Assembly: GCA_032622095.1 (NCBI GenBank)
Contig: CP136066.1
Span: 95,377,319 to 95,441,318, forward strand
Source of the DNA: Siphonodentalium dalli
Lineage: Eukaryota; Mollusca; Scaphopoda; Gadilida; Siphonodentaliidae
DNA length: 64,000 bases
Direction: 5' to 3'
Shown here piece after piece: positions 52,824 through 63,319 of this stretch; the stretch's first letter is position 1, and each line of letters starts with the position of its first letter. The translations under genes were made by a program, and so were the position numbers. The notes beneath the pieces are model-generated. The model did not search any database. It had not been told where the DNA came from and saw nothing but the letters and a program-made list of their open reading frames with translations.

Positions 52824-54852
52824 CCCTTTGAACACTGGCGCCCCACAGTGATCGACACCCTGACCCGGGGCTCCCAGTGGTATGTCCGCTTAAATTAGAC
52901 AGTGTCTAGTAGCATGGTGTTGATTATGTTCAAATTGCGACACCGGTCTGAAACTTTACAGGTTTGTCCCCAATGGATCAGCGATCATTATAAGATCGCG
53001 AGACTTTGCCTCGCGGCAACTCCTTGGTAACGGTTGCTAGGCAACTACCCGGAATTGACTGGAAAATGTAAATATAGCTTATAGCGTCGTAATTCAAACT
53101 CAGTGATTGCGTTTTTTGATGCAGGTACTACCATAACGTGAAATTTGAGATATACCCGACCATAATAGTGAACCAAATATCCCATTTAAGGGTAGCAACG
53201 GTTGCTAAGCAAATACCACAACTGATCGAATGACATAATTGCACTAACCATTAAGTGGTATGTTTTGTCTTAATTTAGACAGTGTCTAGTCGCATGGTGT
53301 TGGTTATGTTGAAAGGGGACACCTACCTGAAACTGTGCAGGCATGATATATGCATGCACGGACCACTGATCATTGTAAGACCGGGAGACTTTGCCACACG
53401 ATCTCGCCTTAGAAACGGTTACTAGGCAACTACCCGAAATTTGCAGGATAAACGAATTCTAGATTATAACGTTGTAATTATACATCAGCGAATTGCGTTT
53501 CGATGCAACCAATATCCTAATGTGAAATTAAGATATACCTGACCATGCGCGAGTAAGTCAACTTGATATGCGATAGACTTTTTGCTGCATGTGGAACAAC
53601 AGAGACTGATATTACAGAGACCAGAAACAACGTAATTTCCCGTAACATTTCGTGGCCCCATTGTTCAAGTAAGCTGTCTAGATTGTGTCTACTGTACTAA
53701 CATGTGAAACATGCAACAAAATGTCATATATAGCGCCACATTTCACTTAAAGGTACTCAACCCGATAAAACTCCTCTCAATTACTATTTCAATGGCTTCG
53801 GGGGTCAAACATATTTGATTCGAGTCGAGGAAGTCACCCATCAAAGCTCAGATTTGTTAGATATCGATTTTAGAAATCTATTATTTTTCATTATCGGGAA
53901 TACTATCTGGCCCAGAACTCAGTCAAAATTGCGTTAAAATTACCACTTGATTTTAGAGTTATCCATCCTTGTCTGTTTGAATAGATTTTGAGTACACATC
54001 CAGAGCAGATTACGGCAGTTATTAGTACTTATCTCGAGAATAATAACAAATTTCAAAAATCAATATCTAATAACTCTGAGCTTTGTTTGATGGGTTCCTC
54101 GACTCGAATCAAATATTTTTTTACCCCCAAAGCCAAAGCAATAGTAATATAGGACCCTCTGATCGGATTGTTGTTGTTGGAATCTGTTGAGATGGGGACC
54201 CTCTTTACGGGTTGAGTACCTTTAAACGCATTTAAAAAAATGAATTATAGCCTGCGCCCATGCGCATATTTTCCTAGCCGTTTCTAGCGGGCAGCCAATC
54301 CACATAGACACCTTTGCCAGCGCTGACTTCAATAGGCCAATTTAAATATATATATTAGTGGGTATGTCATGTATAAGTACGTTATAAACCATTTATTTGT
54401 CATTGCGCTAGTCTGCGCATGCGCGAATAAATCAACTTCATATGCGATAGACCATTCCCCGCATGTAGCAGAACACTGGTTAATATACGCGAGGGTAATT
54501 TAAACTGAAATTGTGTGTCTAAATTATGTCTGTTCTGTACACACACGGGAACACGAAATTATATGCCGTAAATATAGCGGCACAGTTCGCTTAAAATATC
54601 GTATGTTTTTGTAGATTATATGCTATGCGCATATATTTCTACCCGATACTAGCGGTCAACCATTTCATACGCACCATGGGCGCCGCTGACATATGTGGGG
54701 GAAATTTAAATATAAATCAGTGGGTCTGACGCTCGTTATACTATATATAAATTTGCTACCGAATCATGTCGTCGCTGCACCGAAATATCGGTGTTACGGG
54801 ATATAGTCACGGTTCGTTTGCACCTAAATATCGGTGTTACGGGTTCAAAGGG
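52824..54852. mobile_element. piggyBac-like TTAA element, copy 2
   Basis: Begins CCCTTTGAACACTGGCGCCC after TTAA (52820-52823) and ends GTTACGGGTTCAAAGGG before TTAA (54853-54856). The 2029-bp interior has a 370-bp partial tandem duplication: TTAGACAGTGTCTAGTAGCA at about 52896 and TTAGACAGTGTCTAGTCGCA near 53275, each followed by GGTTGCTAGGCAACTACCC or a variant. It also contains a copy of the AGGTACTCAATCC foldback element at 53747-54235. The sequences TATGCGATAGAC and GCATGCGCGA also recur (53570, 54430). No transposase was recognised. Confidence 0.7.
53747..54235. mobile_element. Foldback element, AGGTACTCAATCC family, copy 3
   Basis: Starts TTAAAGGTACTCAACCCGAT and ends GGGTTGAGTACCTTTAA. 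It keeps TTCGAGTCGAGGAA on the left and TTCCTCGACTCGAATCAAAT on the right. It is more diverged than the copy at 10038-10513 and lies inside the piggyBac-like element. Confidence 0.78.
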
Positions 54853-54894
54853 TTAATTTGGCTTCCTCCCATAGAGGTGAGATAGCTGATGAAC

Positions 54895-55000
54895 CCAATT
54901 ACACTTAAGCGAAATTCAAATGTATTACGCTTATCGTAAGTTAATTATGCTTAAGCGTAAATAATTTACACTTAAGTGTAATTAGCTACTATAAAGTGAA
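54895..55000. repeat. CTTAAG palindromes, continuation beyond the piggyBac-like element
   Basis: Three CTTAAG words in about 75 bp (ACACTTAAGCGAAATTC, TGCTTAAGCGTAAATAA, ACACTTAAGTGTAATTAG). The same text type borders the left side of the piggyBac-like element, so that element probably inserted into the field. Confidence 0.7.
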
Positions 55001-55940
55001 TCTGGGATAAGGGGAGTACTCTAAATTGTTCTTTCGACCAGCTGTTTCGACCAATTAAAAAGAATTCTCATTTATTTTGAAACTAATGAAAGACAACAGT
55101 ATATTTTTTTACTGGTAATATTCATTATAAACTTGTACAAATCTGAAAACAAACAAAATTTTAATATTTAATAAATTTAGAGTTCACTCTCTTACAGCAG
55201 CGACCACTATGCCAGGAAGACCAATCGATCTAGTTCAGCCCGATTGGGCTATTATAATAATTTATAGATCGATCGGTGGTTCACTCTCTGCATTTCAAAT
55301 ATTGATAATAATTTCCATTTACAGAAGTCAATAATGCCATTGCAGATAACTTCATCTTAAATTCGACCAAATATGTTGACGTTTGATAAGAAACGCAGGA
55401 ATTCCCCGATTTGTTTATTTTCAATCGATGAGAAGCATGACGACCTGGATCAGTTCGGAGGTGTGCCAATCGTATTTTGCATGCTGTGAATACCCATTCA
55501 CGCCTAAATTTGCAAACAATCCATATATAACATATACACAGTGTGTACACTTTGTTAGTTGCCAATTAATTCTCGATATTTCAATTAGAAAACAAGAGAT
55601 ATCGATGCAAAAATCAAGACGTTATCTAGTTTGTGTTTTGTTGAATCTACTTTCGGTTATCGACATGCCGGCTATTGTTTTGGCTGTTCTGTCAACCGTG
55701 CGTGCCAGCCGATCGTCGTTTTTCGGACGGTTCCGATTTCTTCCGAATATAATTCCATGACCTCCACGCGATGATTCGCGCCGAAAATGTGGTTGCATCT
55801 GAGAAGATTTCTTACTCTGACCGCAGTTTTCAACAATTTAATACGGGGCGAATACCGCATCAATAATATGCAACCTTGGGGTTTTATTTCTAGTTTTTTA
55901 TGACCTTTCTTATGGTATATCGGATACAGTTCTGTCTGAC
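55001..55940. other. Stretch without recognised gene
   Basis: AT-rich. CGACCAATCGATC/GATCGATCGG-type short inverted words occur near 55220-55275. Overlapping frames on both strands at 55281-55760 have no recognised domain. Confidence 0.35.
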
Positions 55941-56500
55941 ATGAAATATATACCCACCGGGAGTGAAGCTAATGACTTTAATAAACACAACACTTTAAAA
56001 GATAGGATCAGTTTTACAAAACTCCGTGTTAGTGATCATAAATTCGCTATTGAAAAGGGTAGACATCATCAGCCTATAATTAAGGAGGGGGAGAGACTGT
56101 GCCTTAACTGCAGGGCCGGTTCTGATATAGAAAATGAGTATCATTGCATTATGGAATGTCCACACTATTGCGATATCAGAGATGAACTTTTCCAAATTGT
56201 TGGTAGATATCACAGTAGTAATTTTACATGTATGTCAAACGATCAGAAATTTAATCTTATAATGAAAAATGATAACCCTGAAATAAGCAGCAAAATCAGC
56301 AACGTGGTCCGGCGCTTCTTTGATAAGCGCTCTGAATGAATATTATACTTGCCATCACACAATAAAATACATATAGCTAGACATGCCATGTTCACATGTA
56401 ATTGTTTATTAATTGTTTATTGTTTTATTATGAATTGTATTGTTAGCGTACTGACTATAATGGTGTTTATGCAAATAAATCGTATCGTATCGTATCGTAC
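55941..56500 (+). pseudogene. LINE 3' end with reverse transcriptase tail and (CGTAT)n end
   Basis: The open frame 55941-56339 (132 codons) encodes SFTKLRVSDHKFAIEKGRHH, then a zinc-binding motif LCLNCRAGSDIENEYHCIMEC, then a basic C-terminus and stop. After about 140 bp of 3' untranslated sequence the copy ends in CGTAT repeats at 56480-56500. Short tandem repeats at the 3' end instead of poly-A are usual for several LINE clades. The catalytic RT and endonuclease domains are missing, so this is a 5'-truncated copy. The related tail at 24860-25351 (-) is diverged. Confidence 0.82.
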
Positions 56501-57179
56501 TTGATTCTAAACAACAGAAAAAAAAACAGAAAACAATGTTTAATTTTTAGATAAATTTAAGATTTTTATGTTGTTGTTGTTGTTGCAACTAGAGGTCTGG
56601 AACCCTGAACACATCTTTAATAGATGTGATGGGTATTGAGGAATCTGAGGCATTGGGTCTGATAGTGCTTTGGGAATGGTGCAATCATATCATATTTATA
56701 TCTCTCGATCTGTCAATGAGATTTCTTTTCTGTATTGATGGATTTCCTCCACTCCATATATATATAGCTCGAACAAGCGCGATTTCATTGGTTAGTGATG
56801 TAACAGATCATTTCAAGGTGGAATCAAACCTCTTTAAAATGCGAATAACAGTTACAAACACTTCATTGTGGTTGGTTATATTTAAATTGCAAGCTCGGAG
56901 GTAAATGATGTGTTGACAATTTTCCCACGAACAGCGAAACACCACAAATGTTATAATACAGAATGCAGGCGACATATCCATAAACTCATTATACTCATCG
57001 CAATCTAGGAGACATCATCTTCAAATTTATATCAGTCAACAATATTTATTATTGATTATTCTTTTGCATCTTGTTGTTTTTGTAACTAGTACTAAATAAA
57101 ACGATTCTCAGAAACATTTAATACATCAGGCATGCACTCCATGTTTAGAAACAATTTATTTCGTCATTTTGGGAAAGCC
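56501..57179. other. Stretch without recognised gene
   Basis: A short TGTTGT run lies near 56571-56585. The 92-codon frame at 56626-56904 is unrecognised. Nothing else seen. Confidence 0.35.
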
Positions 57180-57188
57180 GTGTCGTCC

Positions 57189-58846
57189 TAGACCATGCCA
57201 TGAATCTCTGCTATGGCTAACGCCCGTAGAGATCATATTCCACCAGTACAAAACCTGGGAACTTTTTGAAGTTTTGACAGGGAACCTTATAAAGTCGAAA
57301 AAATAACATGGGGAATATTTTCTTTGTGATTATCTGTTCCTTAATAATGTACTTCACTATATGAGGAGATCCCAACTCAAAATTGCATGTATTTCCAGTG
57401 TTTCTGTGACTTTTGTGCGCCGATATCTCAATAAACTTTCAACTAATTACCCAGGAAAAAATCCATAATTGTAAGAAACGCAAAGCAAAATCGATCACAA
57501 AGTCACCTAAATCGGTTGGGACCTTAACCTACAGTGAAGTACATTATTAAGAAAGAGATAATAACAAAGAAATATATTCGTTTTGTTTTCTTTTCCATTT
57601 TATAAGGTTCCCTGTCAAAACTTTAAAAAAGTTCCCAGGTTTTGTACTGGTGGAATATGATCTCTACGGCAGTGTTCGCGCTGACGGTAGCCAAATTAGC
57701 CATTGGCTAATATTTTTCGAATTTGGCTAATAAAAATTTCATTTGGCTAAACTTTTGGCTAAACTTTTTTTGACCCCAAATGGAGACTGAAAGCATGGAG
57801 TCAGAAAGCTAATTAATAAAAGCGCTCAATAGATCGACATTCAAGACGAAGTTAGGTGACGAAAGTATTTCATTATTTTCGTACTTATGAAATATCGTTC
57901 CGTAGCAGCAATTTTAGAGGTAAGCTCTAACATTTAGTGATGTGATCGATCTAGTCCGAACACAACGAAAGTGGGAATATATCGCCGACTGTCCAAAGGG
58001 AAACTAGATCGCGGACAGTACAAAGGGAAAGCCGATCGACAACGTACTCTATCAACCAAGCGATCACAAAGTGATATGCAATCATATTTAGTGTTTTAAT
58101 CTGGAGAAAGATTACGTCACTCTGCACGAAACAGCAAAATGTCATTATTTTACATTTAATCCCCTAATCCCCCATTGTCTGTCTGGTCACTCACGGGGCC
58201 TCTGCACAATGCATGTTTCTGATGACATTGTATTTATGACCGTCGAGGTTTATGAGCACCAAGTGTAAGACAATAGCTTAATCAGCCAAATGTGAATCAC
58301 GACAGATATTTTGTGGCTATTGGCCGTCAATATCGATACAGTCAAAATAATATGCACGCTTTTATGACAGATTGTAATTTGATAATGGCGTAACAATATT
58401 AAGTTATTAGTTTCCAGATGTCACTTAGATATTTTCGCAAGGATAAATATTTATTGATTTAAAAAAAGATATTGATATAAAACAAAACAAAAATTAAGGA
58501 CAATCCCGGGTTACCCCCCCCCCCCCCAATCCCCCAATCACTCTTTCACATAAAGATTAAATAATTTTTTAATAAATGATGTATATAAAAATACTTCTAG
58601 TTCATCAAAGTTATTTAAATTATTGTGTATTTTACCTGTGTCTGTTAGATTTTACGTTTTAGTCATTAATTGTGAACCGACCAGAAAACGATGATCTAAT
58701 TTGGCCAAAATACATTTGGCTAAAGTTTTTTTCATTTGGCTAATAAAATTTTCATTTGGCTAAACTTTTGGCTAAAGTTTTTTTCTGTCCAGCGCGAACA
58801 CTGCTCTACGGGCGTTAGCCATAGTAGAGATTCATGGCATGATCTA
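57189..58846. mobile_element. Mutator-like palindromic element, copy 3, interrupted by a hAT element
   Basis: Begins TAGACCATGCCATGAATCTC and ends GATTCATGGCATGATCTA. GTGTCGTCC flanks both ends exactly (57180-57188 and 58847-58855), a 9-bp duplication. Without the nested hAT element (57670-58803) and its 8-bp duplication the length is about 516 bp, close to the 482 bp of the copy at 10890. The left and right arms share CTCTACGGGCGTTAGCCATA and its complement, and GGAACTTTTTGAAGTTTTGA and its complement. Confidence 0.88.
57670..58803. mobile_element. hAT-like element CAGTGTTCGCGC family, copy 1 (nested)
   Basis: Ends CAGTGTTCGCGCTG and CAGCGCGAACACTG. CTCTACGG flanks both sides exactly (57662-57669 and 58804-58811), an 8-bp hAT duplication made within the Mutator-like element. 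Subterminal repeats of TTTGGCTAA lie on both sides. The 1134-bp interior shares with copy 2 the block CATTGTCTGTCTGGTCACTC and a short open segment ending VYEHQV and a stop. No transposase was recognised. Confidence 0.88.
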
Positions 58847-58855
58847 GTGTCGTCC

Positions 58856-59814
58856 TAGAAAAGAAATCCCAATGACAGATCGAGATATGTAAATCTGATA
58901 TAATTTTTGTCGGCTTATCAAAGAGACTGGTAATAGTGCTGTGTGAGGATAATCAGATATATTTACACACTAAGTGTTGTCATCACTAAATCCAGCATTC
59001 TGATTGGTCGGCGCCCACGTGGCTAGTTGCGGTTATTTCTCGGTGAATGCGCAACGCCTTATAACACCAAGCTCATAACACCATCGATACGTCATTGGGT
59101 TTGGAAAGACGAACGCGTAATGTTTTGGGAGCATTTGGACTCGCGCAGGATTGACTTAATACATCATCGGGTTTCAATACGAAGAGAAATTGTTCCTATT
59201 AACTTTTGCCAAGGGTGCTATTGGGTATTTTGGGCTGATCTTGTCACGATACACTTTTCGATTTAAATACATTTACAAAAGTGGCTTTTTCGCTAAATGT
59301 ATATAAATATAAGGATTAACTGTCATGTGGACTATTTTTATGGAGATGTAACCGTGAGGTAAGTGGTCATAACTTGCATGTAAAACCCTTCGGGTTTTAC
59401 ACAAGTTATGTCCACTTACCTCACGGTTACATCTCCATAAAAACAGTCCACATGACAGTTAATCCTTATATAAAGCTGCAACTTTTTGACTCACTGTATG
59501 ACTCACATTATCGTGAGCGCGTGCTATGCCCTCTGCTATATAGCACCAACCATGCCCGTTCCTATACCTCCTCTACCATGATGGGGATGATGCTACAATA
59601 TAATGGCCAGATATCGTCAGTAAAGATGATATACAACAGGAAACAGAAAGCAAATAATGAAGTGCATTGTTTGTCAAATTTCATATAGTAAGTAGTCAAG
59701 TGCATTTATGGTTTTGCTCAGAACTTTATTTTTTTCAGGAATAAGTAAATAAACCTCACAAAAGCAACATACTAAAAATCAACAAATATAAGAATGAAAG
59801 TGTCAATGACACTG
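58856..59814. other. Stretch with one strong hairpin
   Basis: No gene was recognised. The hairpin at 59306-59474 is the main feature. The frames at 59027-59266 and 59374-59688 have no recognised domain. Confidence 0.4.
59306..59474. repeat. Near-perfect hairpin, about 170 bp
   Basis: TATAAGGATTAACTGTCATG pairs with CATGACAGTTAATCCTTATA; GGAGATGTAACCGTGAGGTA pairs with its complement; the centre is ACCCTTCGGGT near 59392. Few mismatches. Confidence 0.85.
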
Positions 59815-60944
59815 TAGCTCAACTTGGAAAGGGAATACCTTCATGTGTTACAGTCAATGGAGTGATTAGGAATGTGGAAAGTTGAAACGTCTAGTTATGC
59901 AAAGAGTAAAATCCAAGATGGCCACTGGAAGCCCTGTTTTTGTTTTGCCGAATGACCCGAAAATGACTCGTTCCCATTTACAGGTCAATGTTAACATCCA
60001 TGACAAATCTCATGATGATCCGTCAAAAGATACGACCTGTAGCCTGTGTCAAAGGATTTAGTCATACAAAGAGTAAATTCCAAGATGGCCACCGACAACC
60101 ATGTTTTATGGCCGAATGACCTCAAAATGACTCATTCCCATCTACATGTCAAAATTAACTTCCACGACAAATTTCACGATGATCAGACGAACACTCCGGC
60201 CTGTAGTCTGTGCTAATGGATTGAATTTTAAAATACAAGATAGCCGCTGGTGGCCATGTTTTTTTTCCGAATGACCCAAAAATGACTCGTTCCCATCTAG
60301 ATGTCAATGTCAACAGCCATGACAAATTTCATAAAGATCCGACCAATGGTACATGTACGACATGTAGCCTGTGCCAAAGTATTTAGTCATGCAAAGAGTA
60401 AAATCCAAGATGGCTGCTGGCGGATATGTTTTTGGGCCGAATGACCCGAAAATGACTCGTTCCCATATACATGTCATTGATAACATCCATTACAAATTTC
60501 ATGATGATCCGACCAAAGGTACGACCTGTAGCACGTGCCAAAGGATTTAGTCATGCAAAGAGTAAAATCCAAGATGGCTGCTGGCGGCCATGTTTTTTGG
60601 CCCGAACGACCCCAAAATTACTCGTTCCCATCTACATGTCAATATTTACACCCATGAGAAATTTCATGATGATCAGACGAACAGTGTGACATGTAGCCCG
60701 TGCTAATGGATTGAATTTTGAAATCCAAGATGGCCGCTGGTGGCCATGTTATTTTCTCGAATGACCCCAAAATGTCAGTGTCAACAGCTATGACAAATTT
60801 CATAATGATCCGACCAATGGTACGACCTGTAGCCTGTATTGTTGACGCCTCACACACGCACACACACGCACACACAGGGACGACGGATACGGACGCCGGA
60901 AGCCATGGCAATAGCTCAAACTTTACAAAGTAAAGTTGAGCTAT
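59815..60944. mobile_element. Inverted-repeat-bounded element carrying six AAGATGGC tandem units
   Basis: TAGCTCAACTT at the left end and AAGTTGAGCTA at the right end are terminal inverted repeats. The inside has six tandem units of about 154-170 bp; CAAGAT marks them near 59914, 60082, 60236, 60406, 60570 and 60726. Each unit holds an AAGATGG-C-GGCCATG word, then CGAATGACCC-AAAATGACTC, then a CATGACAAATTTCATGATGA stretch. The array is followed by a CACACG microsatellite and GACGACGGATACGGACGCC. Single units also occur inside 31623-32169 and near 40600 and 40740. Confidence 0.72.
60848..60879. repeat. (CACACG)n microsatellite
   Basis: CACACACGCACACACACGCA-type run at the right side of the tandem array. 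Confidence 0.75.
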
Positions 60945-60949
60945 AAATG

Positions 60950-61908
60950 GAATTTGGTGAATTTTGTAAAATAAATTTGGGAAAATTTGGTCAAATCATG
61001 CAATCTATGGATTTTCATTGATGTATATAACAAATTCAAATTCACAAGTCCCTACAATTTCAAGTCAATTTGTCAACCTTACTTTCATGATTCCAGAACA
61101 GAAAACCGTTCTCAGAATCGTTAAGTATTTTTTTAGTTGTGTGCCTTCAAAAACACAAGAGTTTACCTGATTTTGGAGCCTCAATTTCTCTCATAATTCA
61201 TTGGAGTATAATTGATGTATTGCTCTGGTTTTGTTACACTTAACCCTTTGGGTTCTTTGGCTAATTAACATTTTTTCCGGATTCAACTTTTGTTAAACTT
61301 GTTACAACAATATATATAGCCGATGCTATTCATTGCTTGGTAATTTATGTTATATCTATACAAAAAAATGAAAGTTGTTTATTAGTTAGAATTTCACAAT
61401 TATGCTCTGAGTATATACACATAAACGCTCTTTATGAACCAAATTAGCGACTTTACAGTTTCTAGGAGACAAGTCATCTGCAGAAATAGTTTAATTAGTT
61501 TAACAGCGCTTGTCCTTTTGCTATAATACACAGGAGAAAACACATTCTTTTTGTCTTTAATTGACAAGTGTCACGCAAAACGAAAAACAGTGTTATAACC
61601 ATTGATGAATGGCCAACATCAAATATAAATATCAGTACATAATGATATGACAACAAAACAGTTGTTTGAAAATAGTTAATTTAACACTGAACGTATGCGC
61701 AGATATAAAAATTAGGATGAACCAAGAATTGTCATTGCAGAAAGCAATGGATTCAGTTGCTTGTTGGTAGAAATTATCGGCTAATAGTTATTTAATTGAC
61801 AGCTGTGGAAAAGTCCATAAGCTAGGAAAATTATTTGCTGCCAGACATGATACTAGTGTAATAATACCTATCAATGAAGTTCATTTTTAATTTTGTAGTG
61901 TCATTAAA
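60950..61908. other. Stretch without recognised gene
   Basis: AT-rich. A lone TTAACCCTTTGGG at about 61243 resembles one end of the piggyBac-like family, but no partner end was found. Nothing else recognised. Confidence 0.35.
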
Positions 61909-62354
61909 GGCCCACTTAATTTTCGAACCCCCAGATCACATTATATAAATTATATGCCATATTATATACCATTCAAAAGAGGAAGCTCCAAAACATTGTA
62001 TTATCAACTTATCCATTGTAATAAACTGTGAACATGTTGTTTGTGTTGAGGTATTGACATGTTTTTGTGCTTAAGTTTCATATGGACTGTACTGCAAAGA
62101 TAATTATTTTCAATGGAAAGGGAATAACTCTATATATATTGTTTGAATATTGTTGCATTCAGGGAGGGAGATGGGGGAATGTTTCTATGATTTCAGCTAT
62201 TTTCTATTACTCTATGGGCACATTCTAAAGCACAGACGTTCCAAATCGTGATGAATTATAGTATGGTAATCATATTTTATGTCATAGATTATTATTAAAA
62301 CCGTACATCAAGGAACTATAAAAAATAATCTGTGACTCGGAAATTAAATGGGCC
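61909..62354. mobile_element. MITE family GGCCCACTTAA, copy 3
   Basis: Starts GGCCCACTTAATTTTCGAAC and ends GGAAATTAAATGGGCC, again as terminal inverted repeats. The length of 446 bp is a little less than copy 1. The hAT copy at 62372 begins 17 bp further right. Confidence 0.76.
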
Positions 62355-62371
62355 TGAGATATCACCAATAG

Positions 62372-63311
62372 CAGTGTTCGCGCTGTCGGTAGCCAAATTA
62401 GCCAATGGCTAATCTTTTTCGAATTTGGCTAATAAAAATTTCATTTGGCTAAACTTTTGGCTAAAATGTTTTTGACCCCAAATGGAGACTGAAAGCATGA
62501 ATTTTTGGCAAGTGGGTTTTCAATTCTGTGATGTGAACGATCTAGTCCGAAAACATCGTAAGTGGGAATATATCGCCGACTGTATAAAGGGAAACCCGAT
62601 CGCGGACAGTACAAAGGGAAACCCGTCACTCTGCACGAAACAGCAAACAATCATTATTTTACATTTAATCCGCTAATCCCGCATTGTCTGTCTGGTCACT
62701 CACGGGACTCCTGCACAATGCATGTGTATGATGACATTGTATTTATGACGGCCAAGGTTTATGAGCACCAAGTGTAAGACAATAGCTTAATCAGCCAAAT
62801 GTGAATCACGACAGATATTTGTCGTCAATACCGATACATTCAAAATAATATGCATGCTTTTATGACAGATTGCAATTTGATAATGTCGTAACAATATTAA
62901 GTTATTAGTTTCCAGATGTCACTTAAATATTTTCGCAAGAATAATTAATATTTAATGATTTAAAAAAAGATATTGATATAAAACAAAAATTTAATGACAT
63001 TTAATGACATTAAATTACCCCCCCACCCCACCCCCCCATAAAGATTAATATTTTTTTAATAAATGATATATATAAAATTATTTCTAGTTCATAAAAATTA
63101 GTTAAATTATTGTGTATTTTACCTGTGTCTGTTAGATTTGACGTTTTAGTCATTAATTGTGAACCGACCAGAAAACGATTATTTAATTTGGCCATAGTTT
63201 TTTTTAATTTGGCTAAAAAACATTTGGCTAAAGTTTTTTTCATTTGGCTAATAAAATTTTCATTTGGCTAAACTTTTGGCTAAAGTTTTTTTCGGTCCAG
63301 CGCGAACACTG
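62372..63311. mobile_element. hAT-like element CAGTGTTCGCGC family, copy 2
   Basis: Ends CAGTGTTCGCGCTG and CAGCGCGAACACTG. ACCAATAG flanks both sides exactly (62364-62371 and 63312-63319). The element is shorter than copy 1 (940 against 1134 bp) because of interior deletions, but otherwise collinear, including TTTGGCTAA subterminal repeats and the segment CATTGTATTTATGACGG. A C-run lies at about 63018-63037. Confidence 0.88.
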
Positions 63312-63319
63312 ACCAATAG

